In this document: piece after piece, positions 33,961 through 43,107 of the stretch | How positions within the stretch are numbered: position 1 is the stretch's first letter | Layout of the letters: every line of letters begins with the position of its first letter | NCBI RefSeq assembly: GCF_945915435.1 | Contig: NZ_CAMEFG010000001.1 | Span: 1 to 64,000 of the forward strand | Length of the DNA stretch: 64,000 bases | Origin: an uncultured Paracoccus sp. | Lineage (GTDB): Bacteria; Pseudomonadota; Alphaproteobacteria; Rhodobacterales; Rhodobacteraceae | Reading direction: 5' to 3' | The notes under the pieces: generated by a model | Database searches by the model: none | What the model was told of the DNA's origin: nothing | The model's input: only the letters and a program-made list of their open reading frames with translations | Translations under genes and position numbers: made by a program

Positions 33961-34617
33961 TTGCTGGCGGTTCCGCTGCTGCTGGCGGGCTGCGAAGGCC
34001 CGCTGTCGATCCTGGACCCGCAAGGACCGGCGGCGGCGCAGATCGCGGTGCTGTGGTGGGCCATGCTGACCGGCGCCGGGCTGCTGACCGTCATGGTCAT
34101 GGCGCTGGTCTGGCTGGGCTTTCGCCGCGACGGTCCTCGCCAGCCGTCGGAACGGTTCTGGATCCACGGCATGGGCCTGGCCTTCACCATGACGATCCTG
34201 GCCGCCCTTGTCGGCGGCGGGCTTTGGGTGGGCGAGCGGCTGCAACCCCGCCCCGGCCCGCAGGTCCACCGGGTCGAGGCCATCGCCAGCCAATGGCAAT
34301 GGCGCTTTCGCCAGCCCGGTCCCGACGGCGGATGGATCGAGACCACGGACCGCCTGCATATCCCCGCCGCCACGCCGGTCGATGTCGTCATCACATCGCA
34401 GGACGTGATCCACAGCTTCTGGGTGCCGCGGCTGGCGGGCAAGATGGACGCCCTGCCCGGCCGCCACAACGTGCTGCGCATCAAGGCCGACGCGCCGGGC
34501 CTGTATCATGGCACCTCGGCCGAGTTCTCGGGGCGCGGCTACGCCGGGATGCGTTTCGAGGTGCTGGCCTATCCGCCCGACGATCCGCCCACCCTGACCG
34601 ACGAGGGCGACGAATGA
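33961..34617 (+). CDS. Haem-copper oxidase subunit II lacking CuA (quinol-oxidase type)
   Basis: A cupredoxin-type subunit II of about 218 aa with a lipoprotein signal (LLLAGC), two membrane helices and a periplasmic domain. In place of the CuA ligands CxExCxxxH the protein reads YHGTSAEFSGRGYAGM: both cysteines and the second histidine are gone, while DVIHSFWVP is kept. Subunits II without CuA belong to ubiquinol oxidases such as E. coli CyoA, so electrons probably come from quinol. The start is uncertain: no ATG lies between the divergent gene and the signal peptide, and TTG at 33961 (or an upstream CTG) is the best local choice. It overlaps the subunit I gene by ATGA. Confidence 0.8.
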   Translation: MLAVPLLLAGCEGPLSILDPQGPAAAQIAVLWWAMLTGAGLLTVMVMALVWLGFRRDGPRQPSERFWIHGMGLAFTMTILAALVGGGLWVGERLQPRPGPQVHRVEAIASQWQWRFRQPGPDGGWIETTDRLHIPAATPVDVVITSQDVIHSFWVPRLAGKMDALPGRHNVLRIKADAPGLYHGTSAEFSGRGYAGMRFEVLAYPPDDPPTLTDEGDE

Positions 34618-37076
34618 CGCAACCCCGACCCAACCCGCCGCAGAACGCCCTGCGCCTTCATCACGAACTGACCCGCATCTGGGGCCGCCCCAAGGGCTGG
34701 CGCGGCATCCTTGTGTCGGTGAACCACAGCGAGATCGGCTTTCGCTTCATGCTGACCTCGTTTGCGTTCTTCAGCGTCGCGGGCGTACTGTCGATGCTGA
34801 TCCGGGCGCAGCTTGCCACGCATGACGGCGCGTTCCTTGATACCGACCTGTATAACCAGATCTTCACGATGCACGGCAGCATCATGATGTTTCTCTTCGC
34901 CATTCCCATGCTGGAGGGGCTGGCGATGTATCTTCTGCCCAAGATGCTGGGCGCGCGCGACCTGGCCTTTCCGCGCCTGTCCGCGCTTGGCTGGTGGTGC
35001 TACCTGTTCGGCGGCTCGATCATCCTGCTGGCGCTGCTGGGTGGCGTCGCGCCGGACGGCGGCTGGTTCATGTATACGCCGCTGTCGTCCAAGGCCTACA
35101 GCCCCGGCATCAATGCCGATGTCTGGCTGCTGGGCATCACCTTCGTCGAGATTTCCGCACTGGCCGCCGCGATCGAGATCACCGTGACCATCCTGCGGAT
35201 GCGCGCGCCGGGGATGCGGCTGACGCAGATGCCGCTGTTCGCCTGGTATATGCTGGGAACGGCGGCGATGATGCTGGTGGGTTTTCCGCCGCTGATCCTG
35301 GGTTCGATCCTGCTGGAGATCGAGCGCGCCTTCGGCTGGCCCTTCTTCGACGTGGCGCGCGGGGGTGATCCCTTGCTGTGGCAGCACCTTTTCTGGCTGT
35401 TCGGCCACCCCGAGGTCTATATCATCTTCCTGCCCGCCGCCGGCGCCATCTCGACCATCCTGCCGGTGATGTGCCGCACCACGATCATGGGCTACGGCGC
35501 CATCGTCGCCGCCGTCCTCGGCCTGGTGTTCCTGTCCTTCGGGCTGTGGGTGCATCACATGTTCACGGTCGGCATCCCGCATATGGCGCTGGCCTTCTTT
35601 TCCGCCGCCTCGGCGCTGGTGGCGGTGCCGACGGCGGTGCAGATCTTCGCCTGGATCGGGACGATGTGGAAGGGCCGTCCGCAGATGCGGCTGCCGATGC
35701 TTTACCTGATGGGGTTCTTTTCCACCTTCGTCATGGGCGGGCTGACGGGCGTGATGCTGGCTATCGTCCCCTTCAACTGGCAGGTCCACGACACGGCCTT
35801 TGTCACCGCGCATCTGCATTACGTCCTGATCGGCGGCTTCGTCTTTCCGATGATGGCGGGCATCGCCTACTGGATGCCGCTTTTCACCGGGCGCAGGGCG
35901 ATCCGGGGCATGGGCGAGGCCGCCTTCTGGCTGGTCCTGATCGGGTTTCACGGCACCTTCTTCATCATGCACCTGACCGGGCTGCTGGGAATGCCGCGCC
36001 GCATCGACCTCTATCCCGACAATCCCGAATGGGTGCTGCCGAACCTTGTCAGCTCGATCTTCGGCTTCGTCATGGCGGCGGGATTCGCGCTGTTCGCCCT
36101 GGGGCTGATCCTGCAAACGCGCTATGGTCCGCGCACCGGGCGCGATCCCTGGGGCGCGGGGACGCTGGAATGGGCGCTGCCCAAGCCCTCGACGGTCTAC
36201 AACATCGCCTCGCTGCCGATCGAAGGCGCGCGGGACGCCCTGTCGCTGGCCCGAGGCGAGGGCGCCCTGCCCGGCGCCCCCCGCCACCAGCGCGAAACGC
36301 TGGTCGTGAACATGATCTCGGGCCGGCCCGAACATGTCGCCGTGCTGCCGGGCAATGCAATGCTGCCGATCACCACCGCCGCCACCATCGGGGTCTTCGT
36401 GCTGCTGATGCTGTTCGGGCTTTATACGCTGGCGCCGCTGGGGCTGATCGCCATCGCCGCGATCTGCTGGCGCTGGCAGGGCTTCACCGGCACCCGGCAG
36501 GGCCACGCACAGGTCACGGTCGCGCCGGGGCTGCAACTGCCGCTAAGCTGGCACGTTCCCGACGGGCTGGCGCGGACCGGCATGGTCTGCACGCTGATCG
36601 CGGACGGAACGCTGTTTGCCTGCTATCTCTTTGCGGTGGGTTTCCTGACGGTGATCGCCCCCAACTGGCCCGCCCCCGCCAGCACGGTGGCGCAGGGTTC
36701 CGCCTTGCTGGCGGCCGGGACGGTCGGGCTGCTGGCCCTTGCCTCGGGCTGCGCGCGGCTGGCGCAGGGGCGCGGTGCCGGGCTGGCGGCGGGCGCGAAT
36801 ATCGCGGCGGTGCTGCTGCTGGCGCTGCTGGCCCTGAGGCTTGACGACCCGACCGCCCATGCCCGCGATGCCCTGCGCGGGGCGGGGCTTGGCTATGTCG
36901 TGCTGCATGCCGTGGTCGGCGCAATGCTTGCCTGGCTATGCGTCGTGCAGCGCCGCGACGGGCGTATCGCCGCCGACCGTCCCGGCGCCGCCCCGGTCTG
37001 GCGGCTCTGGCAGGATTACAGCCTTGCCAGCGCGGCCATCCTTGCCGCCCTCGTCATCTTGCAGGAGGCCGCGTGA
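34614..37076 (+). CDS. Haem-copper oxidase, fused subunits I and III
   Basis: An 820-aa membrane protein. Residues 1 to about 560 are subunit I: low-spin haem His87 in MHGSIMMF and His402, CuB ligands His265, His314 and His315, cross-link Tyr269 in GHPEVYI, haem a3/o3 His400 in TAHLHYVL, D-channel Asp116 in ARDLAFPR and Glu267. Residues about 565-820 form a subunit III-like domain with several helices. Such I-III fusions occur in caa3-like and some alphaproteobacterial oxidases. The K-channel lysine position (EFKTPML in aa3 enzymes) reads QMRLPML, an arginine. With a CuA-less subunit II this is likely a proton-pumping quinol oxidase; haem type cannot be told. Confidence 0.88.
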   Translation: MTQPRPNPPQNALRLHHELTRIWGRPKGWRGILVSVNHSEIGFRFMLTSFAFFSVAGVLSMLIRAQLATHDGAFLDTDLYNQIFTMHGSIMMFLFAIPMLEGLAMYLLPKMLGARDLAFPRLSALGWWCYLFGGSIILLALLGGVAPDGGWFMYTPLSSKAYSPGINADVWLLGITFVEISALAAAIEITVTILRMRAPGMRLTQMPLFAWYMLGTAAMMLVGFPPLILGSILLEIERAFGWPFFDVARGGDPLLWQHLFWLFGHPEVYIIFLPAAGAISTILPVMCRTTIMGYGAIVAAVLGLVFLSFGLWVHHMFTVGIPHMALAFFSAASALVAVPTAVQIFAWIGTMWKGRPQMRLPMLYLMGFFSTFVMGGLTGVMLAIVPFNWQVHDTAFVTAHLHYVLIGGFVFPMMAGIAYWMPLFTGRRAIRGMGEAAFWLVLIGFHGTFFIMHLTGLLGMPRRIDLYPDNPEWVLPNLVSSIFGFVMAAGFALFALGLILQTRYGPRTGRDPWGAGTLEWALPKPSTVYNIASLPIEGARDALSLARGEGALPGAPRHQRETLVVNMISGRPEHVAVLPGNAMLPITTAATIGVFVLLMLFGLYTLAPLGLIAIAAICWRWQGFTGTRQGHAQVTVAPGLQLPLSWHVPDGLARTGMVCTLIADGTLFACYLFAVGFLTVIAPNWPAPASTVAQGSALLAAGTVGLLALASGCARLAQGRGAGLAAGANIAAVLLLALLALRLDDPTAHARDALRGAGLGYVVLHAVVGAMLAWLCVVQRRDGRIAADRPGAAPVWRLWQDYSLASAAILAALVILQEAA

Positions 37077-37426
37077 TGAGCTGGCCCCTGCGAGCCCTGC
37101 TGGGTCCCCTGTGGTGGGCCTTCGCCTTCGCCGCGATCTATGCGCTGCACGGGCTGGGATGCGCGCTTGGCTGGACCGCCCTGCCCGCGCCGGTCTGGGA
37201 CCTGCACCGCTTCGTCCTGCTGTCGGGCTGGCTGCTGTCGCTGGCCATCGGCCTGCTGATCGTCAGGGCCATGCCGGACGACAAGAGCACCGCCGGGGTG
37301 ATCGCCCGCGCGGGCGCATGGATCGGGCTGGTCTCGGTCCTGCTGACGCTGTTTCCCGTGTTGAACCTGTCGTCCTGCGAGGTGACCGCGCCGGCGGAAA
37401 ACCTGTTTGCGATGCTGCCCCCATAA
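37076..37426 (+). CDS. Small membrane protein at the end of the oxidase cluster
   Basis: A 116-aa protein with three hydrophobic helices (about residues 10-35, 47-68 and 81-100) and a short tail with one cysteine (LSSCEVTAP). A good ribosome site (CAGGAGG) precedes overlapping TGATG, so it is translated with subunit I. I recognise no family. By place and size it could be a subunit IV-like or assembly component; this is inference. Confidence 0.65.
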   Translation: MSWPLRALLGPLWWAFAFAAIYALHGLGCALGWTALPAPVWDLHRFVLLSGWLLSLAIGLLIVRAMPDDKSTAGVIARAGAWIGLVSVLLTLFPVLNLSSCEVTAPAENLFAMLPP

Positions 37427-37828
37427 GCCAAGCCCCCCGCAGGGGCCTGGAAAAGGCGCAGGCCGTTTGTCGCCGTGAAGCCGTGCCCGCTGCACGGTCG
37501 CCGCAGCGAAAGGCCGCATCTCCTCAGGCACAACCCTGCCCTGACGCATGCGATACATCCTGCGCGCGAAGGCCGCAAAACCCGATCTCACGCGCAGCCG
37601 AGTCAAGCCTCGCAAGCCAGAGGAACCGTCCACCCCCCATCCGACGGGTGAAACGGCCCATCCCGCGCCGGGCATTATCAATTCGGGATCGGCACGGCGA
37701 CGCCCGCCTTTTTCGGTAACTCGCGATCAATGGCGCTCTTGCCCGCCAATCCGCCGATGCCAGCGTGTCCCGGCAGTTGACGGGCAGGATACCCAAGGCG
37801 CGCGATACCCAGGTCGGGGCGGCCTTGC
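37427..37828. other. 402-base gap between the oxidase cluster and NDUFA12
   Basis: No supported gene. Right after the small membrane protein gene there are two weak hairpins (GCCCC/GGGGC near 37433 and GGCCTG/CAGGCC near 37446) without T tracts. On the minus strand, a frame immediately after the NDUFA12 stop stays open for about 40 codons and ends in KKAGVAVPIPN at 37678, without its own start codon nearby; it could be a remnant or chance. The rest shows no promoter or RNA that I can name. Confidence 0.5.
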
Positions 37829-38203
37829 CTATTCCGGCTGCCAGGCGTCGTAATCCTTGCGCACGACCGGGGCCGGACGATAAAGCGAGCCTGCGGGGTG
37901 ATAGGCGGCCTCGGTTCCGGTTTCATTGGGGCGATGCGGCATTTCCCATTCGCGGCGCGGCAGGGGCGCGACCGTGGGCGGCTCATCCACCGTGTGATGC
38001 AGCCAGCCGTTCCATTCCGCGCCAATCCGGCTGGCTTCGGATTCGCCATTGTAGATGACCCAGCGCCGCTTTCCGTCGGCAGTCTGGTAGAAGACATTGC
38101 CCTCGGCATCCTCGCCGACCTTCTTGCCGTTCCGCCATGTCCAGAACCGGGTGTTCAGGGTCTGGCCGTTCCACCAGGTAAAGATTCGGGCAATCAGGGA
38201 CAT
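37829..38203 (-). CDS. Complex I accessory subunit NDUFA12 family
   Basis: A 124-aa protein related to the mitochondrial B17.2 (NDUFA12) subunit. The family core is visible: [32 protein letters not shown] followed by RRWVIYNGE and [13 protein letters not shown]. Alphaproteobacteria keep this accessory subunit of NADH:ubiquinone oxidoreductase, usually away from the nuo operon, as here. It has its own short leader and no partner gene on the same strand nearby. Confidence 0.92.
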   Translation of the reverse strand: MSLIARIFTWWNGQTLNTRFWTWRNGKKVGEDAEGNVFYQTADGKRRWVIYNGESEASRIGAEWNGWLHHTVDEPPTVAPLPRREWEMPHRPNETGTEAAYHPAGSLYRPAPVVRKDYDAWQPE

Positions 38204-38282
38204 CTTCCAGCCTCTTCAAAAGCGACAGCAGCCATATCGCAAAATCGCGCGCGCCCGTCCAGTGCCGACGGGCGCGTGCGGA

Positions 38283-39548
<1,266 letters not shown>

Positions 39549-39688
39549 GATTCAGTTCCTTGCCTCTGGTTCGAAGGGGCAACGCGCCTTGCGCCTTCGT
39601 TTCGCATTGCGGACGAGCAACGGCCCGCGCCGGTGTCCTTGTCATGTTAGGGATGGCGACCCCCGGTCACAATCCCTAAACGTGCCGA

Positions 39689-40318
39689 TCAGCTTTCCGT
39701 GACGGCCTTGCCGCGCGGGGCCATCACCTCGTCGATCAGGCCCCAGTCCTTTGCCTCGGCCGGAGACATGAAGCGGTCGCGCTCCAGCGCCTCCTCGACC
39801 TCGGCCAGGGTGCGGCCGGTGTGTTCGACATAGATCTCGTTCAGGCGGCGCTTGAGCTTTTCCGTCTCGCGCGCGTGGATCAGGATGTCGGTCGCCTGCC
39901 CCTGATACCCGCCCGAGGGCTGATGCACCATCACCCGGCTGTTGGGCAGCGACATGCGCTGGCCCTTTTCGCCCGCCGCCAGCAGAAGCGACCCCATCGA
40001 GGCCGCCTGCCCCACCACCAGCGTCGAGATTCGCGGGCGGATGTATTGCATCGTGTCATAGATCGACAGTCCCGCGGTCACGACGCCGCCGGGGCTGTTG
40101 ATATACATGCTGATGTCCTTGGTCGGGTTTTCCGCTTCAAGGAAAAGCAGTTGCGCGCAGATCAGCGTGGCCATCCCGTCATGGACCGGCCCGGACAGGA
40201 AGATGATCCGTTCCTTCAGCAGGCGCGAGAAAATATCATAGGCCCGCTCGCCGCGGCTGGTCTGCTCGACCACCATCGGAACCAGGTTGTTCATGTAGAA
40301 TTCTGCCGGGTCTTGCAT
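39689..40318 (-). CDS. clpP: ClpP, proteolytic subunit
   Basis: A 209-aa serine protease that forms the double-ring chamber of ClpXP. Catalytic Ser107 is in [14 protein letters not shown] and His132 in [25 protein letters not shown] and [19 protein letters not shown] are conserved. The short propeptide-like N-terminus fits. A possible sigma-32 promoter lies about 100 bases upstream. Confidence 0.97.
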   Translation of the reverse strand: MQDPAEFYMNNLVPMVVEQTSRGERAYDIFSRLLKERIIFLSGPVHDGMATLICAQLLFLEAENPTKDISMYINSPGGVVTAGLSIYDTMQYIRPRISTLVVGQAASMGSLLLAAGEKGQRMSLPNSRVMVHQPSGGYQGQATDILIHARETEKLKRRLNEIYVEHTGRTLAEVEEALERDRFMSPAEAKDWGLIDEVMAPRGKAVTES

Positions 40319-40415
40319 CTTGTTCCTTGCCTGTTAGCGCCACGCTCGCCCTGCCCGCCACGGGCGCAAGGCGCGCCCCGAACCAGCTTGTAAGCGGCAT
40401 TGTTTGACAGAGTCT

Positions 40416-40441
40416 TAGTAACGCCGCCCGCCAAGGGCAAG
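40416..40441 (-). promoter_or_regulatory. Possible sigma-32 promoter of clpP
   Basis: On the minus strand CTTG is followed after 16 bases by TTACTA. The -35 core fits RpoH promoters, the -10 only partly. clpP is a usual RpoH target. Confidence 0.35.
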
Positions 40442-40504
40442 AGATGGATAAAATTTGCTCCTTCCCGCCGGCCATTGTATGAAACGGCGCAGGCAGGCAG
40501 GTGA

Positions 40505-41191
40505 ATGATGAAACTGATCGTCGGCTTGGGCAATCCCGGCCAGAAATACGCGCAAAACCGCCACAATATCGGCTTCATGGCGCTGGACCGCATCGCCGCC
40601 GATCACGGTTTCGCGCCCTGGCGCGCGCGTTTCCAGGGCCATCTGGCCGAGGGCAGGCTGGGAAACCGGCGCGTCTCGCTGCTCAAGCCCGCGACCTTCA
40701 TGAACCTCTCGGGGCAATCCGTGGGCGAGGCGATGCGCTATCTCAGGCTCGACCCCGCCGATGTGACGGTCCTGCATGACGAGCTGGACCTGCCGCCGGG
40801 CAGGCTGCGCCTCAAGACGGGCGGAGGCCACGCGGGCCACAACGGGTTGCGCTCGATCCACCAGCATATCGGCGAGGGCTACCGCCGCCTGCGCATCGGA
40901 ATCGGCCACCCCGGCCACAAGGACCGGGTCGCGGCCCATGTCCTGTCGGATTTCCCCAAATCCGAAGACGCCCTGATCGACGACCTGCTGCGCGCCATCT
41001 CGGACGCCGCACCCGACCTCGCCGCGGATGAGGACGCCGCCTTCCTCAACAAGGTCGCCCTGCGCCTGAACCCGCCCCGACCGAACGCCGGCCAGCCGCG
41101 CAAGGACAGGCCGCAGCCGCCCACGCAAGCCGAAACACCGCCCGAGACCCTGACCGACAAGCTGCGCAACCTCGCCTCGCGCTTCCGCTGA
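40505..41191 (+). CDS. pth: Peptidyl-tRNA hydrolase
   Basis: A 228-aa enzyme that releases peptides from stalled peptidyl-tRNA. The family signature LIVGLGNPGQKYAQNRHNIGF with the catalytic His, ATFMNLSGQSV, and DELDLPPGRLRLKTGGGHAGHNGLRSI are all present. The last 30 or so residues are Pro-rich beyond the common fold. Starts at 40505 or 40508 are both possible. The rplY (ctc) gene that often precedes pth is not here; clpP is divergent instead. Confidence 0.96.
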   Translation: MMKLIVGLGNPGQKYAQNRHNIGFMALDRIAADHGFAPWRARFQGHLAEGRLGNRRVSLLKPATFMNLSGQSVGEAMRYLRLDPADVTVLHDELDLPPGRLRLKTGGGHAGHNGLRSIHQHIGEGYRRLRIGIGHPGHKDRVAAHVLSDFPKSEDALIDDLLRAISDAAPDLAADEDAAFLNKVALRLNPPRPNAGQPRKDRPQPPTQAETPPETLTDKLRNLASRFR

Positions 41192-41211
41192 GACCCGGAA
41201 AGGAACCACGA

Positions 41212-41586
41212 ATGGACCCCGCGATCAACGTGCTCGGAACCCCGCTGCTTCCCTGTTCGGCCGACCCGCTGACCGGGTTCTTCCGCGATGGCTGCTGCAA
41301 CACCGGCCCGCAGGACCAGGGCAGCCATACCGTTTGCGTGATCGTCACGGCCGAGTTCCTGGCCTTCTCGAAATACCTCGGCAACGACCTCTCGACACCG
41401 CGCCCCGAATACCGCTTCCCCGGCCTGAAACCCGGAGACCGCTGGTGCCTGTGCGCCGCGCGCTTCCTGCAAGCGGCGCAGGAATACGTGGCGCCGCCGG
41501 TCGTGCTGGCGGCAACCCACCGCCGCGCACTGGACATCCTGCCGCTGGAACTGCTGCGCAAACATGCCGCCGACCTGCCCGGATAG
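41212..41586 (+). CDS. DUF2237 family protein
   Basis: A 124-aa protein with the DUF2237 pattern: NVLGTPLLPCSADPLTGFFRDGCCNTGPQDQGSHTVC, FLAFSKYLGNDLSTP and PGDRWCLCAARFLQA. Several conserved cysteines (four or five) suggest metal binding, but the function is unknown. It lies 20 bases after pth and is probably cotranscribed. Confidence 0.85.
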   Translation: MDPAINVLGTPLLPCSADPLTGFFRDGCCNTGPQDQGSHTVCVIVTAEFLAFSKYLGNDLSTPRPEYRFPGLKPGDRWCLCAARFLQAAQEYVAPPVVLAATHRRALDILPLELLRKHAADLPG

Positions 41587-41598
41587 GGCGGCCCGATA

Positions 41599-41622
41599 CC
41601 TTTCTTCATCACCCAAATACCC
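41599..41622 (-). repeat. Intergenic repeat element, copy 2
   Basis: Read on the minus strand it is GGGTATTTGG, one base, then TGATGAAGAAAG, matching the tails at 12926 and 58043. It lies between convergent DUF2237 and YigZ-like genes. It has no hairpin directly upstream. Confidence 0.8.
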
Positions 41623-41666
41623 ACGGCCCGACGACGCAAAACCGACCGGCGCCGCAGAAAAGCGCG

Positions 41667-42053
41667 CTACGATCCAGACCGCCGCGACAGGTAAAGCCGC
41701 ACGGCATCCGCGACATGGCGGAACCGGTCGCCGCCCAGGTGCTTGCCGCCATACCACCGCGTCACGATCACGACATGATCGGCGACGCCCGCGCGTTCCA
41801 GCATCTGCAACATCAGCGCCCCGGCCCCGCTTTCGCCGTCGTCGTCCTTGACCGGCTCGCCGCCCAGGATGGCGGCCCAACTGTTATGCGTCGCCTTGGC
41901 GAAACGCTTGTTGCGCTTCAACTCGGCCAGCAGCAGCGCGGCCTCGGCGCGGCTTGCCGCCGGCCCGCCCGAGACCGCATAGCGCGATCCCCGGTCCGAG
42001 ATGATCCTGTCATGGACGACCAGCCCCGTTCCGCTCAAGCGATCCCCCGCCAA
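41667..42053 (-). CDS. YigZ/IMPACT (UPF0029) family protein, short form
   Basis: A 128-aa protein that matches the N-terminal IMPACT domain: DRGSRYAVSGGPAASRAEAAL, KATHNSWAAI, DDDGESGAGALMLQMLERAG and VVIVTRWYGGKHLGGDRFRHV. The second domain of E. coli YigZ (about 200 aa) is missing. The frame opens with TTG at 42053, with no ATG near; a second TTG lies five codons later. Role unknown; IMPACT relatives touch translation control. Confidence 0.8.
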   Translation of the reverse strand: MAGDRLSGTGLVVHDRIISDRGSRYAVSGGPAASRAEAALLLAELKRNKRFAKATHNSWAAILGGEPVKDDDGESGAGALMLQMLERAGVADHVVIVTRWYGGKHLGGDRFRHVADAVRLYLSRRSGS

Positions 42054-42111
42054 AATGCCCGCCGGTTGCCGTTCCTGCCCCGCCTTTCACGGAAATGCAA
42101 CCCGGCACCCC

Positions 42112-42128
42112 TTGCGAATTGTTCTCAT
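42112..42128 (+). promoter_or_regulatory. Candidate Mur/Fur-type box before the sit operon
   Basis: TTGCGAA-TTG-TTCTCAT is an imperfect palindrome (5 of 7 pairs) about 60 bases before the sitA start. Alphaproteobacterial Mur represses sitABCD from similar A/T-flanked palindromes. Confidence 0.4.
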
Positions 42129-42186
42129 CAAGACGACAGTGCAAACCACTCGCAACAACCCGCCGCCCACCACGACCGGAGCCACC

Positions 42187-43107
42187 ATGTCCCGCCGCCC
42201 GCCAACCGCCAGCCCCAGGGCATCGCTTGCCGTGCTGGCCGCGCTTGCCCTCGCCGCCCCTGCCGCCGCCGAGACGCTGAAGGTCGCCACCAGTTTCACC
42301 GTCATCGCCGACATGGCCCGCAACGTCGCAGGCGACGGGGCCGAGGTCGTCTCGATCACCCGCCCCGGCGCCGAGATCCACGGCTACGAGCCGACGCCAA
42401 GCGATCTGGTCCGGGTCAGCGACGCCGACCTGATCCTGTGGAACGGCATGGGGCTAGAGGCCTGGTTCGAACAGTTCCTGGCCAATCTGGGCGACATCCC
42501 CGCCGTTGTCGTGACCGAAGGGGTCGAACCGATCCCGATCGCGGACGGCGCCTGGCAGGGCCAGCCCAACCCGCATGCCTGGATGTCGCCGGACAGCGCG
42601 GCGATCTATGTCGACAATATCGCCGAGGCGCTGGCCGGGGCCGATCCCGCCAATGCCGATGCCTATCGCGCCAATGCCGAAAGCTACAAGCAGCAGATCC
42701 GCGACATGATCGAACCGATGCGCGAAACCCTGCGCACCCTGCCCGAGGACCGCCGCTGGCTGGTCACCTCCGAGGGCGCATTCAGCTATCTTGCCCGCGA
42801 TTTCGGGCTGCGCGAACTTTACCTGTGGCCGATCAACGCCGATGCGCAGGGCACGCCCCAGCAGGTGCGCCAGGTCGTCGATGCCATCCGCGAACACGAT
42901 ATCCCGGCGGTGTTTTCGGAAAGCACCGTCTCGGACCGCCCCGCCCGCCAGATCGCGGCGGAAACCGGCGCCCGATATGGCGGGGTGCTTTACGTCGACA
43001 GCCTGTCGCAATCCGACGGGCCGGTGCCGACCTACCTGGACCTGCTGCGCGTCACTTCGGAAACCATCGTTTCAGGTCTGGCGGTTGGAGGGCCTGCGGA
43101 TGAGTGA
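42187..43107 (+). CDS. sitA: Mn/Fe ABC transporter, binding protein SitA-like
   Basis: A 306-aa periplasmic cluster A-I binding protein with a signal peptide to about PAAAE (residue 24). Likely metal ligands are His in EIHGYEPTPSD, His in NPHAWMSP, Glu in TSEGAFSYLARDF and Asp in YVDSLS. Glu at the third place, where zinc proteins have His, and the lack of a His-rich loop favour manganese or iron over zinc. The ATG at 42187 is preferred over an upstream frame that overlaps the YigZ gene. It leads a four-gene operon of SBP, ATPase and two permeases, overlapping the ATPase by 8 bases. Confidence 0.9.
   Translation: MSRRPPTASPRASLAVLAALALAAPAAAETLKVATSFTVIADMARNVAGDGAEVVSITRPGAEIHGYEPTPSDLVRVSDADLILWNGMGLEAWFEQFLANLGDIPAVVVTEGVEPIPIADGAWQGQPNPHAWMSPDSAAIYVDNIAEALAGADPANADAYRANAESYKQQIRDMIEPMRETLRTLPEDRRWLVTSEGAFSYLARDFGLRELYLWPINADAQGTPQQVRQVVDAIREHDIPAVFSESTVSDRPARQIAAETGARYGGVLYVDSLSQSDGPVPTYLDLLRVTSETIVSGLAVGGPADE

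Noticed and set aside
33753..34613. N-terminal extension of the subunit I frame
   Set aside because: The codons before 34614 run out of frame through subunit II; the ATGA overlap at 34614 and the oxidase N-terminus define the start.
37524..37796. 90-codon minus-strand ORF in the gap
   Set aside because: No recognisable motif, Arg/Ala-rich, no ribosome site.
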